Shown here one piece after another: positions 36,723 through 44,847 of a stretch of DNA of 64,000 nt. The notes beneath the pieces are model-generated. The model was not told the origin of the DNA. It was given only the letters and a program-made list of their open reading frames with translations, and ran no database searches. The stretch is taken from the NCBI RefSeq assembly GCF_019711535.1, contig NZ_JAIGNP010000001.1, positions 992,001-1,056,000 of the forward strand, written 5' to 3'. Each line of letters opens with the position of its first letter. The first letter of the stretch is position 1. The translations under genes and the position numbers were made by a program. The stretch comes from Qipengyuania aestuarii. GTDB lineage: Bacteria > Pseudomonadota > Alphaproteobacteria > Sphingomonadales > Sphingomonadaceae.

Positions 36723-36767
36723 TGGTAGCGGAGGAGGAACTCGAACCCCCGACACGCGGATTATGAT
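36723..36767 (-). pseudogene. 3' half of a tRNA-Met (CAT) gene, probable attachment-site scar
   Basis: Read on the minus strand, this 45-nt piece gives the anticodon loop ATCATAA (anticodon CAT), the 3' anticodon stem TCCGC, variable loop, T-arm (GGGGG-TTCGAGT-TCCTC), acceptor strand CTCCGCT, discriminator A and encoded CCA. The 5' side is lost: the bases just before the loop (TTGGG) cannot pair with TCCGC, and no D-arm or 5' acceptor strand follows. A break exactly at the anticodon loop is where tyrosine integrases of genomic islands cross over. The orientation puts the inserted DNA on the right (above 36767). Confidence 0.85.
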
Positions 36768-36797
36768 CCCAAGGACAACGCTAGATAGACGCGTCAA

Positions 36798-36815
36798 TGT
36801 AGTCGGTTCACTACA
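36798..36815. repeat. Inverted repeat beside the tRNA-Met scar
   Basis: TGTAGT-CGGTTC-ACTACA, perfect 6-base arms, 31 bases inside the presumed island end. It could be an integrase or excisionase arm site, or chance. Confidence 0.35.
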
Positions 36816-37038
36816 CGCAAGCTCCGGCAGCCAGTGGGCCGATCGCGGGTGTCCGTTGATGAGCCAGCGGAGCGAGCGATAGCGGGCGCAATTGCGCGAA
36901 CAATCTATTCTTGCCGGTCCGCTACCCAGTTAATCAATTAGGCGCGGCCTCCGTCAATTCCTATCACTCGCGGTATTCAGAAGCACCCAGCGGTGACGGT
37001 GGGACCTAGGGCGCTAGACCTTCCGATGCGAAGGTAAG

Positions 37039-37680
37039 GTGAGCGAAAAGCGGAACTTCGAGGTGTTTTGCTATTTGCCGGGCCAAGCAGGTGTTTTCGA
37101 AAATAGCAGCGAAGGAAATCAACGTAGGTTTGGATTAACAGATTACCCCGATGCAATCCTGCGCGGGTCAGCGCTCGGCATTCTAACGCTGATTTGGGTA
37201 ATCCTTGTGGTGCGGGTAATCGGTCTTCGAACGTTTTCTAAGATGACCGCTTTCGACTTTGTTATTACGCTTGCTACCGGTTCGCTCCTGGCATCTGCTG
37301 CTTCCGTCACGGAGTGGACTGCGCTTGTCCAAGCGTGCAGCGCGATCTTGGCGTTGCTTACTGCTCAAGTGGTTTTGGCAATTCTTCGGCGTGATTCGCG
37401 AACCTTCCAGCTCCTCATCGAAAACGATCCCGTCATGTTGATGCACGATGGCAAGATCCTCGAAGGTGCGCTCGCGAAAACGCGTGTTAGCGAAAGCGAC
37501 GTTCTCTACGAGATACGCTTGCAAGGTATCCAAGACATATCCGATGTACGAGCCATGGTTTTGGAGAGTACCGGCGCTATCTCGATCATATCGGGCAAGG
37601 CTGACCCAACTGAGGAAGTCATGAAAGAAGTCGATCGCTGCTATAGTCCGGAAAAGCGTCATACCGCTCGCCGGGATTAA
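37039..37680 (+). CDS. DUF421 (YetF-like) membrane protein
   Basis: A 213-residue protein with three membrane segments (about 42-62, 72-92, 96-115) and the DUF421 marks VVRVIGLRTFSKMTAFDFVITLATGSLLAS and the cytoplasmic tail NDPVMLMHDGKILEGALAKTRVSESDVLYEIRLQGI. Family proteins are small inner-membrane proteins of unknown role, linked to stress and spore/biofilm functions in other bacteria. The GTG start at 37039 follows GAAGG; the first 30 residues are outside the family region, so a later start is possible. It is the first gene right of the tRNA-Met scar. Confidence 0.8.
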   Translation: MSEKRNFEVFCYLPGQAGVFENSSEGNQRRFGLTDYPDAILRGSALGILTLIWVILVVRVIGLRTFSKMTAFDFVITLATGSLLASAASVTEWTALVQACSAILALLTAQVVLAILRRDSRTFQLLIENDPVMLMHDGKILEGALAKTRVSESDVLYEIRLQGIQDISDVRAMVLESTGAISIISGKADPTEEVMKEVDRCYSPEKRHTARRD

Positions 37681-37858
37681 TACTCGCGGCAGCGGATGGC
37701 ACTTAGAGGTGCTGCCTTGGCCAATTGGATGTACGTAAGTCGCGGAGAATCTGACCAGACTAGGCTGATCTAAGCAGTCACCGCTAGATGCCCTACGATC
37801 CGCCAACCGTCTCTCGGCTGTAGTTTCGAGAAACAAATCTTCCGGGCCCGCAGATTCC

Positions 37859-38563
37859 TCACGCAATTATGGTATTATATTGAAATCGTTCTTCGATGTC
37901 CTCATCGAGGTGTCGCGATAAATGCCAGTGGTCTTTTGCATTCAGCGTCTCGTAGGAGGAAGCAGTGAAGGCCTTTTTCCCCTGCCCTTTGTATGAGGTC
38001 ACCGGCTTGAACGTGCCTCTAATGCTGGTTCTCGAAGCGGAGCCAATGCGTGAAATCAAGCTGGCCGGATCCGCCACTAGCTCGGCGTGACTGACCAAGA
38101 GATGGCCGCGTGCGCGCGACGCGGCGCGAATCCAATTTTGTAATTTGGCAGTTCGCATTGCGATGGCATTGGCGAATGGGCCGCCGGATTCGGGACACAG
38201 TTCCTCCAAGATCGGGGAGCCGAATTTCGGATGCTCCCTATCGATACCCCAAAAGTCTTGATCCCAAACAGTGCGCCATTCCGCGCGTATGAATTGGCCG
38301 AAGGTCATGGCCTTGAGGTCCGGATGTACATGCCAAGGAGTCGCGTACAAGCTGCGAAGCCAATGGTCGACGCGCCGCGCAATAACGATGACAAAGACAT
38401 CGTCCGGAATGGTGATCTCGGGTGAAACAAGCCAATGCTTGAAACCGTATTCCTCGGTAAACTGGAGTTCTTTAAGGTTCTGTTCGAGTAACTTTATCAG
38501 CGCGTTAGTACCGCTACAGCGCTGACCGTAAACTTGAAAACGCCTGAATTTTCCCTTCTGCAA
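37859..38563 (-). CDS. Sulfotransferase-like protein
   Basis: A 234-residue soluble protein. The N-terminal FQVYGQRCSGTNAL resembles the phosphate-binding loop of PAPS-dependent sulfotransferases, followed by a helix and the strand VFVIVIARRVDHWLRSLY, which matches the 3'-phosphate-binding R-x7-S region. The C-terminal KGQGKKAFTASSYETLNAKDHWHLSRHLD is the usual final helical region. It may transfer sulfate to a glycan or lipid, perhaps one made by the glycosyltransferases further right. The TTG start at 38563 is chosen because GGAG lies 7 bases upstream; a longer frame to 38776 would overlap the opposite gene. Confidence 0.7.
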   Translation of the reverse strand: MQKGKFRRFQVYGQRCSGTNALIKLLEQNLKELQFTEEYGFKHWLVSPEITIPDDVFVIVIARRVDHWLRSLYATPWHVHPDLKAMTFGQFIRAEWRTVWDQDFWGIDREHPKFGSPILEELCPESGGPFANAIAMRTAKLQNWIRAASRARGHLLVSHAELVADPASLISRIGSASRTSIRGTFKPVTSYKGQGKKAFTASSYETLNAKDHWHLSRHLDEDIEERFQYNTIIA

Positions 38564-38673
38564 TCTTGATCTCCGTAGTTGCAGGATGCGCCTTAGCCTT
38601 CGGCTGCACAGGGTTCTGCTTGATCGATGTTGTATGGCCGAAACGAATTGGCCGGAGGATCGTCGGGCAGGCG

Positions 38674-39384
38674 ATGATAGGCCATACAGAAATTCAAAAC
38701 GCCGCGATTGGGGCTGACGAAAAGCCTGCACTGGTCGATACATTGCGCGAGCACATCTCCGAGGATGGATTTCCATGTGTCGGGGCCAAGTCCGCTCTCG
38801 CGACGGGGCGACTGAAGGTATTGACCGCCCGGACGCTTACCAGTGCATGGAACGACCTGGAAATCCACGAAGCGTTGCTCGATTGGAGCAGCGCCTATGC
38901 TGAAGATCCTAGCGGCCTTCGCAGTCTGGCCGTGGTCTTTTCTGGCCCCAAAGACCTGAGCGAAGTGCAGTTCGAAAAAGCGATGTGGGAACGGCTCAAT
39001 TCGCTTGCTGCAAAAGACGGCTGGCGCGGACAGCGCTACGATCCTCAAGTCAGCAGCGATCCAGCGGATCCTCACTTCTCTATGAGTTTCGGGGGGAAGG
39101 CTTATTTTGTGGTCGGAATGCATCCAGGCGCGTCTCGAAAAGCGCGCCGCACGCCGCATCCAACGCTTGTCTTCAATCTGCATGATCAGTTCGAGGCGCT
39201 ACGGGCATCGCAGCGCTACGAACGTATGCGAGAAACCATTCTGAAGCGGGATATAAAGCTGGATGGGTCGCTGAACCCCATGCTTTCGCGTCATGGCACT
39301 GTTAGCGAAGCACGTCAGTATAGCGGCCGTGCAGTTTCAAAAGATTGGGCCTGCCCTTTTTCGGATCCAAGGACCAAATCATGA
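38674..39384 (+). CDS. YqcI/YcgG family protein (GntA-like heme enzyme candidate)
   Basis: A 236-residue protein of the YqcI/YcgG family. Visible family blocks: FPCVGAKSALATGRL near the N-terminus, LAVVFSGPKDLSEVQFEKAMWERLNSL in the middle, DPHFSMSFGGKAYFVVGMHPGASRKARRTPHPTLVFNLHDQFE, and SRHGTVSEARQYSGRAVSKDWACPF at the end. GntA of this family is a heme-dependent N-hydroxylase of a guanidino compound in guanitoxin biosynthesis; most members are uncharacterised. The stop overlaps the DUF1989 start (ATGA), so the two act together. The ATG at 38674 is the first with family-like sequence behind it; the track-length frame to 38566 would add unrelated residues. Confidence 0.82.
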   Translation: MIGHTEIQNAAIGADEKPALVDTLREHISEDGFPCVGAKSALATGRLKVLTARTLTSAWNDLEIHEALLDWSSAYAEDPSGLRSLAVVFSGPKDLSEVQFEKAMWERLNSLAAKDGWRGQRYDPQVSSDPADPHFSMSFGGKAYFVVGMHPGASRKARRTPHPTLVFNLHDQFEALRASQRYERMRETILKRDIKLDGSLNPMLSRHGTVSEARQYSGRAVSKDWACPFSDPRTKS

Positions 39385-39959
39385 CTCGCATTCCACCACG
39401 TACAGGCACTGCGATCGAAATCGCAAAGGGGCAGGTCCTCACTGTGACGGATCCGGAGGGTGGCCAGGTCAGCGACCTGCTGGCGGTGTCGCGTTCTGAT
39501 CCACTGGAAATCTTATCGAACGGCCGGACCTTTGACTACGAGGAGCGGATCATGCTCACCACGGGTGCGCGCCTTTGGTCGAACAGGTCGAACCCGATGC
39601 TCACCATCGTGGAAGATACCGCCCCGGCCCATGATTTCCTGCTTACGCCGTGTTCCGAAGACACTTTTCGGCATTTCTATCCGGACAAGCCGATCCATCG
39701 AGGTTGTTTCGGAAATCTGGCGCACGCGCTCGCTCCCTACGGCGTGGCTAGGGACGCCATTCCCACGGCTTTCAACGTATTCATGAACGTGCCGGTCGCT
39801 GGCGATGGTACAATTTCGGTCGACCCGCCCCGGTCCACGCCAGGCACATTTACCCGCTTCCGAGCCGAGATGGACCTTGTGATCGGGCTCACCGCTTGCG
39901 CCGCATATGCATCGAACGGGGGGACATTCAAACCCATCGACTTCACCGTGAGCAGCTGA
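39381..39959 (+). CDS. DUF1989 / urea carboxylase-associated family protein
   Basis: A 192-residue single-domain protein of the DUF1989 family: IPPRTGTAIEIAKGQVLTVTDPEGGQVSDLLAV opening, DYEERIMLTTGARLWSNRSNPMLTIVED, HDFLLTPCSEDTF with the conserved Cys, RGCFGNLAHAL, PTAFNVFMNVPV and a C-terminal MDLVIGLTACAA. Known members CgdA and CgdB form the carboxyguanidine deiminase of guanidine-degrading operons; others are aminomethyltransferase-like and uncharacterised. No guanidine carboxylase is nearby. Overlap with the YqcI gene suggests both work on one guanidino or amino substrate. Confidence 0.82.
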   Translation: MTRIPPRTGTAIEIAKGQVLTVTDPEGGQVSDLLAVSRSDPLEILSNGRTFDYEERIMLTTGARLWSNRSNPMLTIVEDTAPAHDFLLTPCSEDTFRHFYPDKPIHRGCFGNLAHALAPYGVARDAIPTAFNVFMNVPVAGDGTISVDPPRSTPGTFTRFRAEMDLVIGLTACAAYASNGGTFKPIDFTVSS

Positions 39960-39963
39960 CGCG

Positions 39964-40245
39964 ATGCTCGATATTCTCGAATGGTACGGCGCGATTGCGG
40001 CCGTCATTGCTGCCTTGATCGTCGCATCGAATGTGAGCAAACGTGTTACAGGATGGGCCTTTGTTCTGTTCGTTTCATCGTCGCTCGCACTCACGGCATG
40101 GGGCTTCTTGAGCGAAGATGCCGAAGGAATCGGTTGGCAGAACATTGCGTTGCTGCTGATCAACCTATGGGGTGTTTATCGCTACCTCGGCCCAAGGAAA
40201 CACCCCCGCCGAGGGACTGACGCAAAGACCGGGGACGTAGCATGA
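39964..40245 (+). CDS. Small membrane protein, three segments
   Basis: A 93-residue protein with three hydrophobic stretches (about 8-24, 30-47, 58-75) and a basic tail (YLGPRKHPRRG). No family recognised with certainty; it resembles small PnuC-like or inner-membrane proteins. It begins 5 bases after the DUF1989 stop and its stop overlaps the next start, so it belongs to the same transcript. Confidence 0.65.
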   Translation: MLDILEWYGAIAAVIAALIVASNVSKRVTGWAFVLFVSSSLALTAWGFLSEDAEGIGWQNIALLLINLWGVYRYLGPRKHPRRGTDAKTGDVA

Positions 40246-40733
40246 AAAGGATTGCGACGACCCTTGGACCAGCAATCGGAATCCTTCTGGTGGGATTGGC
40301 TGGCCATTTCGCGTCCGGCGCAATCTATTCCTCTTTGGAAGCGCGGAAGATGATCGCCGCGTTATCCAGCCCAGCGCTTTATCTCGGCAGTGCGATCGCT
40401 TCGAGCGCTGCTACAACGCTTGCTCTCATGCTGACCCTGCTGGGGCTGGTGCGCCGTGCTAACGCCGAATTCGATCCCCTGATGTACAGGCAGATTTACC
40501 GGATCGCCGCTCTTTCGACGGTGCTTCTGGCCGGGGCTGTCGTGATGCTGCTGCTGATGACAATGCCGATTGGCGAATTCGAGGATGTTCCGGCTCGTTG
40601 GTTTCCGATGCTCTACAAAGTGCTGTACTGGATAGTCGTGATCCTTAGCGCCGGTTTGGTGGCGATGGTCTCGATGCTGTTTGGCACTGTGCGTTCGCTG
40701 ATCGCCAAGCTCACCCCGCATGACGATGTCTGA
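40242..40733 (+). CDS. Hypothetical integral membrane protein
   Basis: A 163-residue protein with four strong hydrophobic segments (about 8-26, 45-68, 85-107, 125-148) and short charged loops. Not recognised. Overlaps both neighbours (4 bases upstream, 14 downstream with the glycosyltransferase), which ties membrane protein and glycosyltransferase together. Confidence 0.65.
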   Translation: MKRIATTLGPAIGILLVGLAGHFASGAIYSSLEARKMIAALSSPALYLGSAIASSAATTLALMLTLLGLVRRANAEFDPLMYRQIYRIAALSTVLLAGAVVMLLLMTMPIGEFEDVPARWFPMLYKVLYWIVVILSAGLVAMVSMLFGTVRSLIAKLTPHDDV

Positions 40734-41847
40734 CGGAGTTCTACCTTTGCTGAAGCCTATCGTATTCTTCGCACACCATCAGGGTCGCGGTCATGCAAAT
40801 CGGATAATGGCAATTCTCGAGCACTTGCCTGAGGAACGGCCTGTTATCATCATGACCGCCGACCCGGCACAGTTCGACGACCGGCCACGCAAAGCGACGA
40901 TGGTCGAACTCCCAAACATGATCGGCGCGCCTTCGCGCAGCCCGGCGCTGCACGATCAGCCGACGCCCGAAACGATGCACTGCGTCCCGCTTGGCGTGGA
41001 AGAAATGCGCCGCCACATGGGTGTGATTGCGCAGACCCTGTGCGAGCATGACCCCGCATTGTTCGTCATCGACGTTTCGGCAGAAATCGCGATGTTGTCC
41101 AGAATCATGAGCGTGCCAGCGGTGACCATCAGGATGCACGGGGAAAGAGACGACAAGGGCCATGTTGCTGGTTACGAAGCCTGTGTGGGGATGCTCGCTC
41201 CGTTCGACGAGCGGATCGAGCAGGCGAATTACACCCACCGCCTACGCGAACGGACGTTCTATACCGGTGGCCTTTGCACGACGAAGGCGCCGCTGCGCGG
41301 GCGGCAAGAAGCGCGCGAAACGCTCGGCTTGCCGGAAGACAGGCGCATCACCTTGGTGATTGCGGGCGGCGGTGGCTCCGGCACGCCTTACGCGCCGCTG
41401 ACCGTAGCCGCGAGAGCCGAGCCGGACACGCAGTGGCTGATCGCCGGTCCCGTTCACCGCGAAGGGCACGAAACCGATTTCGGAAATTTGCGCGAATTGG
41501 GGTGGATCGACAATCTAACTGACTATCTTTGCGCCGCTGACCGCGTGATTGCGTCGGCGGGCGATAACACGGTCCATGAAATCGCGCGCGCAGGAAAGCC
41601 GTTTTTATGCATTCCCGAGTGGCGCTATTTCGATGAACAGCAGGCCAAGGCGCGCGAACTGGCGCGGTTGGGTGCGGCAACTTACCGCGAGACTTGGCCA
41701 GCCTCCATTCCCGAATGGCAACGCGCGCTCAACGAAACGGACGCGCTCGACACCGCAATCCTCAGTTCACTGCATCACGATGATGCCGCACTGAAAGCTG
41801 CGGAATGGCTGGAGACTCTCGCGACCGACCTTTGGAGGGTTAGCTGA
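40720..41847 (+). CDS. GT-B glycosyltransferase, MurG/UGT-like
   Basis: A 375-residue protein of two Rossmann-like halves. The N-terminal half opens with the glycine-rich HHQGRGHANRIMAIL loop seen in MurG-like and monogalactosyldiacylglycerol synthase-like enzymes. The C-terminal half has LVIAGGGGSGTPY, then the donor-binding region with DYLCAADRVIASAGDNTVHEIARAGKPFLCIPEWRYFDEQQAKARELARLG (the MurG-type GGxxS/T...E...P...DEQ pattern). It probably transfers a sugar from a nucleotide donor to a lipid or small acceptor. ATG 40720 or 40726 both fit. Its end overlaps the convergent GT2 gene by 8 bases. Confidence 0.8.
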   Translation: MTMSDGVLPLLKPIVFFAHHQGRGHANRIMAILEHLPEERPVIIMTADPAQFDDRPRKATMVELPNMIGAPSRSPALHDQPTPETMHCVPLGVEEMRRHMGVIAQTLCEHDPALFVIDVSAEIAMLSRIMSVPAVTIRMHGERDDKGHVAGYEACVGMLAPFDERIEQANYTHRLRERTFYTGGLCTTKAPLRGRQEARETLGLPEDRRITLVIAGGGGSGTPYAPLTVAARAEPDTQWLIAGPVHREGHETDFGNLRELGWIDNLTDYLCAADRVIASAGDNTVHEIARAGKPFLCIPEWRYFDEQQAKARELARLGAATYRETWPASIPEWQRALNETDALDTAILSSLHHDDAALKAAEWLETLATDLWRVS

Positions 41848-42727
41848 ACAACACGTCGTCGCCTTGCCGGGAGGCGGCTATTTCGGCAGTCGTTGGGGAT
41901 CGCATGATTTCAAGCCGGTCTGCGGTTCGCGTTACCAGACCGCGCCGTTCGAAATCGTCCAACCAGTAGCCCATGCACCATTTGCCCCACCGGCTATGGT
42001 ACAGTCGCGCATTGCGCACAATTGCATCGAAGTGCTGCATCGGTGGCCGGTGGACGTAATGATGCTGATGGAAACAGACGGTGCCGCCGATCCAATACAT
42101 GTTCGCGCCACTTAGCCTAAGGCGTTGGCCCAGATCGGTTTCTTCAGCGCCGTAGCCGACGTAATCTTCGTCCATGCCACCTGCTGACCGCCAGACGGAG
42201 GCTCCCATGATGAACGCCAGACCCCATAATTCGCCGAAATCAGCTATTGCGACAAAACTGGTATCGTTTAGCGGGCGCTTGCTGGGGTGGCGAACACCCC
42301 TCTCGGCCAGAAGATTGTAATCCGGCGCCCCGTTGTTCTTACGCCAGCCCTCCGAGTTCCCGGGAAGATATCGCACTTCAGGGAGGAATACGCCCTGTGG
42401 GTCGAAAGCATGACCTTCTGCAGCCCGGCGGACAAAGTCCGGATCGGGAATGCAATCGACATCGAGGAATGCCAGTACATTGCCATCCGCCATATTCGCA
42501 GCTCGATTACGCGCTGCCGCGAGCGGCATCGGCTCGCCTTCCACCCGCACATACCGAACCGGAAAGGCGCCCTTCGTTTCGATATTGGGCGCGTCATCCT
42601 GCATATAAGCGACAACAAGTTCGTCCGGCGGAAACCGCTGCGCGTCCAGACCGGCCACCAAATGGTCCAAGTGCTGCTGGCGCCCGCGTACTAACGTCAG
42701 CACCGAAACGGATCGATAGGTGCTCAC
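41840..42727 (-). CDS. Family 2 glycosyltransferase (GT-A)
   Basis: A 295-residue soluble GT2 enzyme. The N-terminal strand SVSVLTLVRGRQQHLDHLVAGL is the nucleotide-sugar fold; the metal-binding DxD is in LAFLDVDCIPD (about residues 92-96); the C-terminal part has GMDEDYVGYGAEETDLGQRL with the base-candidate ED pair, as in galactosyltransferase-like GT2 (GT27-like) proteins. It starts with GTG, overlapping the stop of the sucrose-phosphate-synthase-like gene by 4 bases (GTGA), so both are co-translated. Confidence 0.85.
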   Translation of the reverse strand: MSTYRSVSVLTLVRGRQQHLDHLVAGLDAQRFPPDELVVAYMQDDAPNIETKGAFPVRYVRVEGEPMPLAAARNRAANMADGNVLAFLDVDCIPDPDFVRRAAEGHAFDPQGVFLPEVRYLPGNSEGWRKNNGAPDYNLLAERGVRHPSKRPLNDTSFVAIADFGELWGLAFIMGASVWRSAGGMDEDYVGYGAEETDLGQRLRLSGANMYWIGGTVCFHQHHYVHRPPMQHFDAIVRNARLYHSRWGKWCMGYWLDDFERRGLVTRTADRLEIMRSPTTAEIAASRQGDDVLFS

Positions 42728-44766
42728 CAGCTGCCCTGTGCCTGATAGTGACGCACACCCTCAAGCACGCCTGCGGCGAAATGGCCCTTTGCCAGATAGG
42801 CGTGGGATAGTGACGGTTCCTGCGCGAGGCCGTCGCTTGAATTGCCAACCAGGATCGGGAAGGGGCAGGCCCGCAACATCGTCAGATCGTTGCCACTGTC
42901 TCCGGCAACCACCACCCGCGACTGGGTAAGGTTCAACCGGTCGGCTACATAGGCGACGGCGTGCCCCTTACTCGAGCCCTCGGCCAAGATATCGAGATAT
43001 CGTCCGTGACTCGCTACGATCTCAACCGCTATTCCGGCAGTCCGAAAAGCACGCTCGATTGCTTGCGGATCACGTCCGTCCAGGAAGTAGCTTGCCTTTC
43101 CGGGATGCTGTTCCAGCAAGGCCTGTGGCCGCAATTCCAAATCCCGCGCAAGGGCCCGCACCTGTTCATCCCTCCAGCTGCTTTCGGTCTGTCGACGCCA
43201 GTCGCAATCCTCGCGAAACTGTCGGGCTTCACGGTCATACCAATGAATACGCGTACCGACGCTGCTGATGATGACATCGGGCGTCGGCACACCTTCTGAT
43301 GCCAGGATAGCTTGCGCACTGTGAAAACTGCGACCCGTGGCAATGCCGAGCGCAATTGTGCCTGCATTGTCAGCCTGCCAGTGGAGAAACTCGTGCAAGG
43401 CGTCGCGATCGCCCAGCAGCGTATTGTCGATGTCGCAGCACAGGATGCGCTCCCACCGGGGCATTGGCGCGCTTGGTTCGATAAGCTCGGCAATGAGGTG
43501 GTGGTAAAGATCACGGTGCGCTTCCCAGTCATAGGCGCTGACAGCGTCGAGCCCGGCTGAGGCATAGCGGATCCATTTTCGCTTATCCGTCACGATTCCG
43601 AGGCAGGCGTCGGCGATTGCGGCCGGATCGCGTGGACAAACAAGCTCGCCGTTACGGCACCGTTCGATTATGTCGTTCGGGCCCCCGCTATCGGTTGCGA
43701 CCACCGGAAGCCGGGACGCGGCTGCTTCCAACAATGTAAGACCGAAAGGCTCGTTGAGCGCCGGGTTAACGAAGACGCCGCCACTTTCGCGCGCCAAAGC
43801 GTAATAAGCAGGAATGTCTGTCTGTTCGTGGTTCTTGGGATAAGCGACTTTACCATACAGATCGAAGCGGTCCACGGCCTCGATCAGCTCCTGCATGACC
43901 TCGCGGCATTCTTGCTCCAAATCGCCGATAAGTGATCGGCAACCAGCCACGATCACCAGATTAGCGGTTTCGCGAAGCTCTTTGTCGGCACCAAAGGCCT
44001 CGATCAATGCCAGCAGGTTTTTCTTTCGCACCGGTCGAGCGATAGCGAGAAGCATGGGCTTTGCGGGATGGCGCAGGAAATGGTCGAGATCTGCCCGCAC
44101 CTTCTCGCTTGGAACGGCGGATTGGAAGCGGGTCAGATCGCAGCCGGGAGGGATAACCCGGATGCGTCCCGCCTCGATAGTATCGTAATGCGCATATTGT
44201 GCCTCGGCCTCGTCGCGCGAGCTTGCAATGACAGCGTCGGCCAGCTCCAGCGCTTGTGATTCTATTTTGATCCGCTGCCGAAGTGATGCATCAGCGCCTC
44301 CGTTCACCTCGCGTTTCACCGCTCCAAGAGAGTGGCCCGTGAAAATATACGGTATTCCGCGCTGCTCCTTCGCGTGGCGCGCGAGGACACCCGCATCGGC
44401 ATAATGCGCGTGAATGATGTCCGGGACACTGCCCGTTTCATCCAGATATCTAAGAAAGGCAGCGCATAGTGCGTCATGGCGTTCGTGCAGACGCTCCTTG
44501 GGAAGATAATCAGGATCGTGATCGTCCAGACGGATAAGACGTATTTTCCCGCGGCTCTCCGCGCATTGCGCTTCGAACCGCCTACCCAGCTGGGCGTCTG
44601 TGAAGCCGCGCGTGACGATATCAATGCGGTCGATGGACGGATCGCGTGCGCTCGCGCAGGCCAGCTCCAAGAGGTAAGTAATGTGCCCCCCGGTGTCGGC
44701 GTTGATCCCGTAGGGAACATCCGACAATGTGAGGCAGCCCTGCAGGGCGATATGACAGACAAACAT
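42724..44766 (-). CDS. Sucrose-phosphate synthase-like GT4 fused to HAD-IIB phosphatase
   Basis: A 680-residue two-domain enzyme. Residues 1-430 form a GT4 synthase with the SPS-type DTGGHITYLLELA loop, HAHYADAGVLA, IFTGHSLGAVKRE, LAIARPVRKKN, and the donor site ESGGVFVNPALNEPFGLTLLEAAA with both Glu. Residues about 438-680 form a HAD-IIB phosphatase of the sucrose-phosphatase type: nucleophile Asp in CCDIDNTLLGD, ATGRS, Lys in the cap, and VVVAGDSGNDLTML. The fusion would make a sugar-phosphate disaccharide and dephosphorylate it at once, giving a compatible solute such as sucrose or mannosylfructose. Which sugars it joins cannot be read here. Confidence 0.85.
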   Translation of the reverse strand: MFVCHIALQGCLTLSDVPYGINADTGGHITYLLELACASARDPSIDRIDIVTRGFTDAQLGRRFEAQCAESRGKIRLIRLDDHDPDYLPKERLHERHDALCAAFLRYLDETGSVPDIIHAHYADAGVLARHAKEQRGIPYIFTGHSLGAVKREVNGGADASLRQRIKIESQALELADAVIASSRDEAEAQYAHYDTIEAGRIRVIPPGCDLTRFQSAVPSEKVRADLDHFLRHPAKPMLLAIARPVRKKNLLALIEAFGADKELRETANLVIVAGCRSLIGDLEQECREVMQELIEAVDRFDLYGKVAYPKNHEQTDIPAYYALARESGGVFVNPALNEPFGLTLLEAAASRLPVVATDSGGPNDIIERCRNGELVCPRDPAAIADACLGIVTDKRKWIRYASAGLDAVSAYDWEAHRDLYHHLIAELIEPSAPMPRWERILCCDIDNTLLGDRDALHEFLHWQADNAGTIALGIATGRSFHSAQAILASEGVPTPDVIISSVGTRIHWYDREARQFREDCDWRRQTESSWRDEQVRALARDLELRPQALLEQHPGKASYFLDGRDPQAIERAFRTAGIAVEIVASHGRYLDILAEGSSKGHAVAYVADRLNLTQSRVVVAGDSGNDLTMLRACPFPILVGNSSDGLAQEPSLSHAYLAKGHFAAGVLEGVRHYQAQGSW

Positions 44767-44847
44767 CGACGAACTCCAGGTATGTTATTACCGAGTGGTT
44801 CGAAGCCTCCCAAGTTCCTGGCAAACAGGGTGATAAATGTTGTCTAA

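Larger units (their letters stand above)
36287..37038. other. Long gene-poor region at a probable island boundary
   Basis: 752 bases between the SDR and DUF421 genes. It contains the tRNA-Met 3' half (36723-36767) and an inverted repeat at 36798-36815. A 108-codon minus-strand frame at 36309-36635 ends 22 bases before the SDR start; I do not recognise it and it may be a gene fragment. Overall composition is mixed, as expected at a junction. Confidence 0.6.

Noticed and set aside
36640..36882. 80-codon plus-strand frame with a GGGTRTPDTRIM-like peptide
   Set aside because: This peptide is the antisense translation of the tRNA-Met 3' half, a known false gene.
38564..38776. N-terminal extension of the sulfotransferase-like protein
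   Set aside because: Arg-rich, overlaps the opposite gene's upstream region, and a good TTG start with GGAG exists at 38563.
39960..40245. Guanidine riboswitch or exporter near the DUF1989 gene
   Set aside because: No riboswitch-like conserved structure was seen upstream of 38674, and the 93-residue membrane protein lacks the SMR exporter signature.
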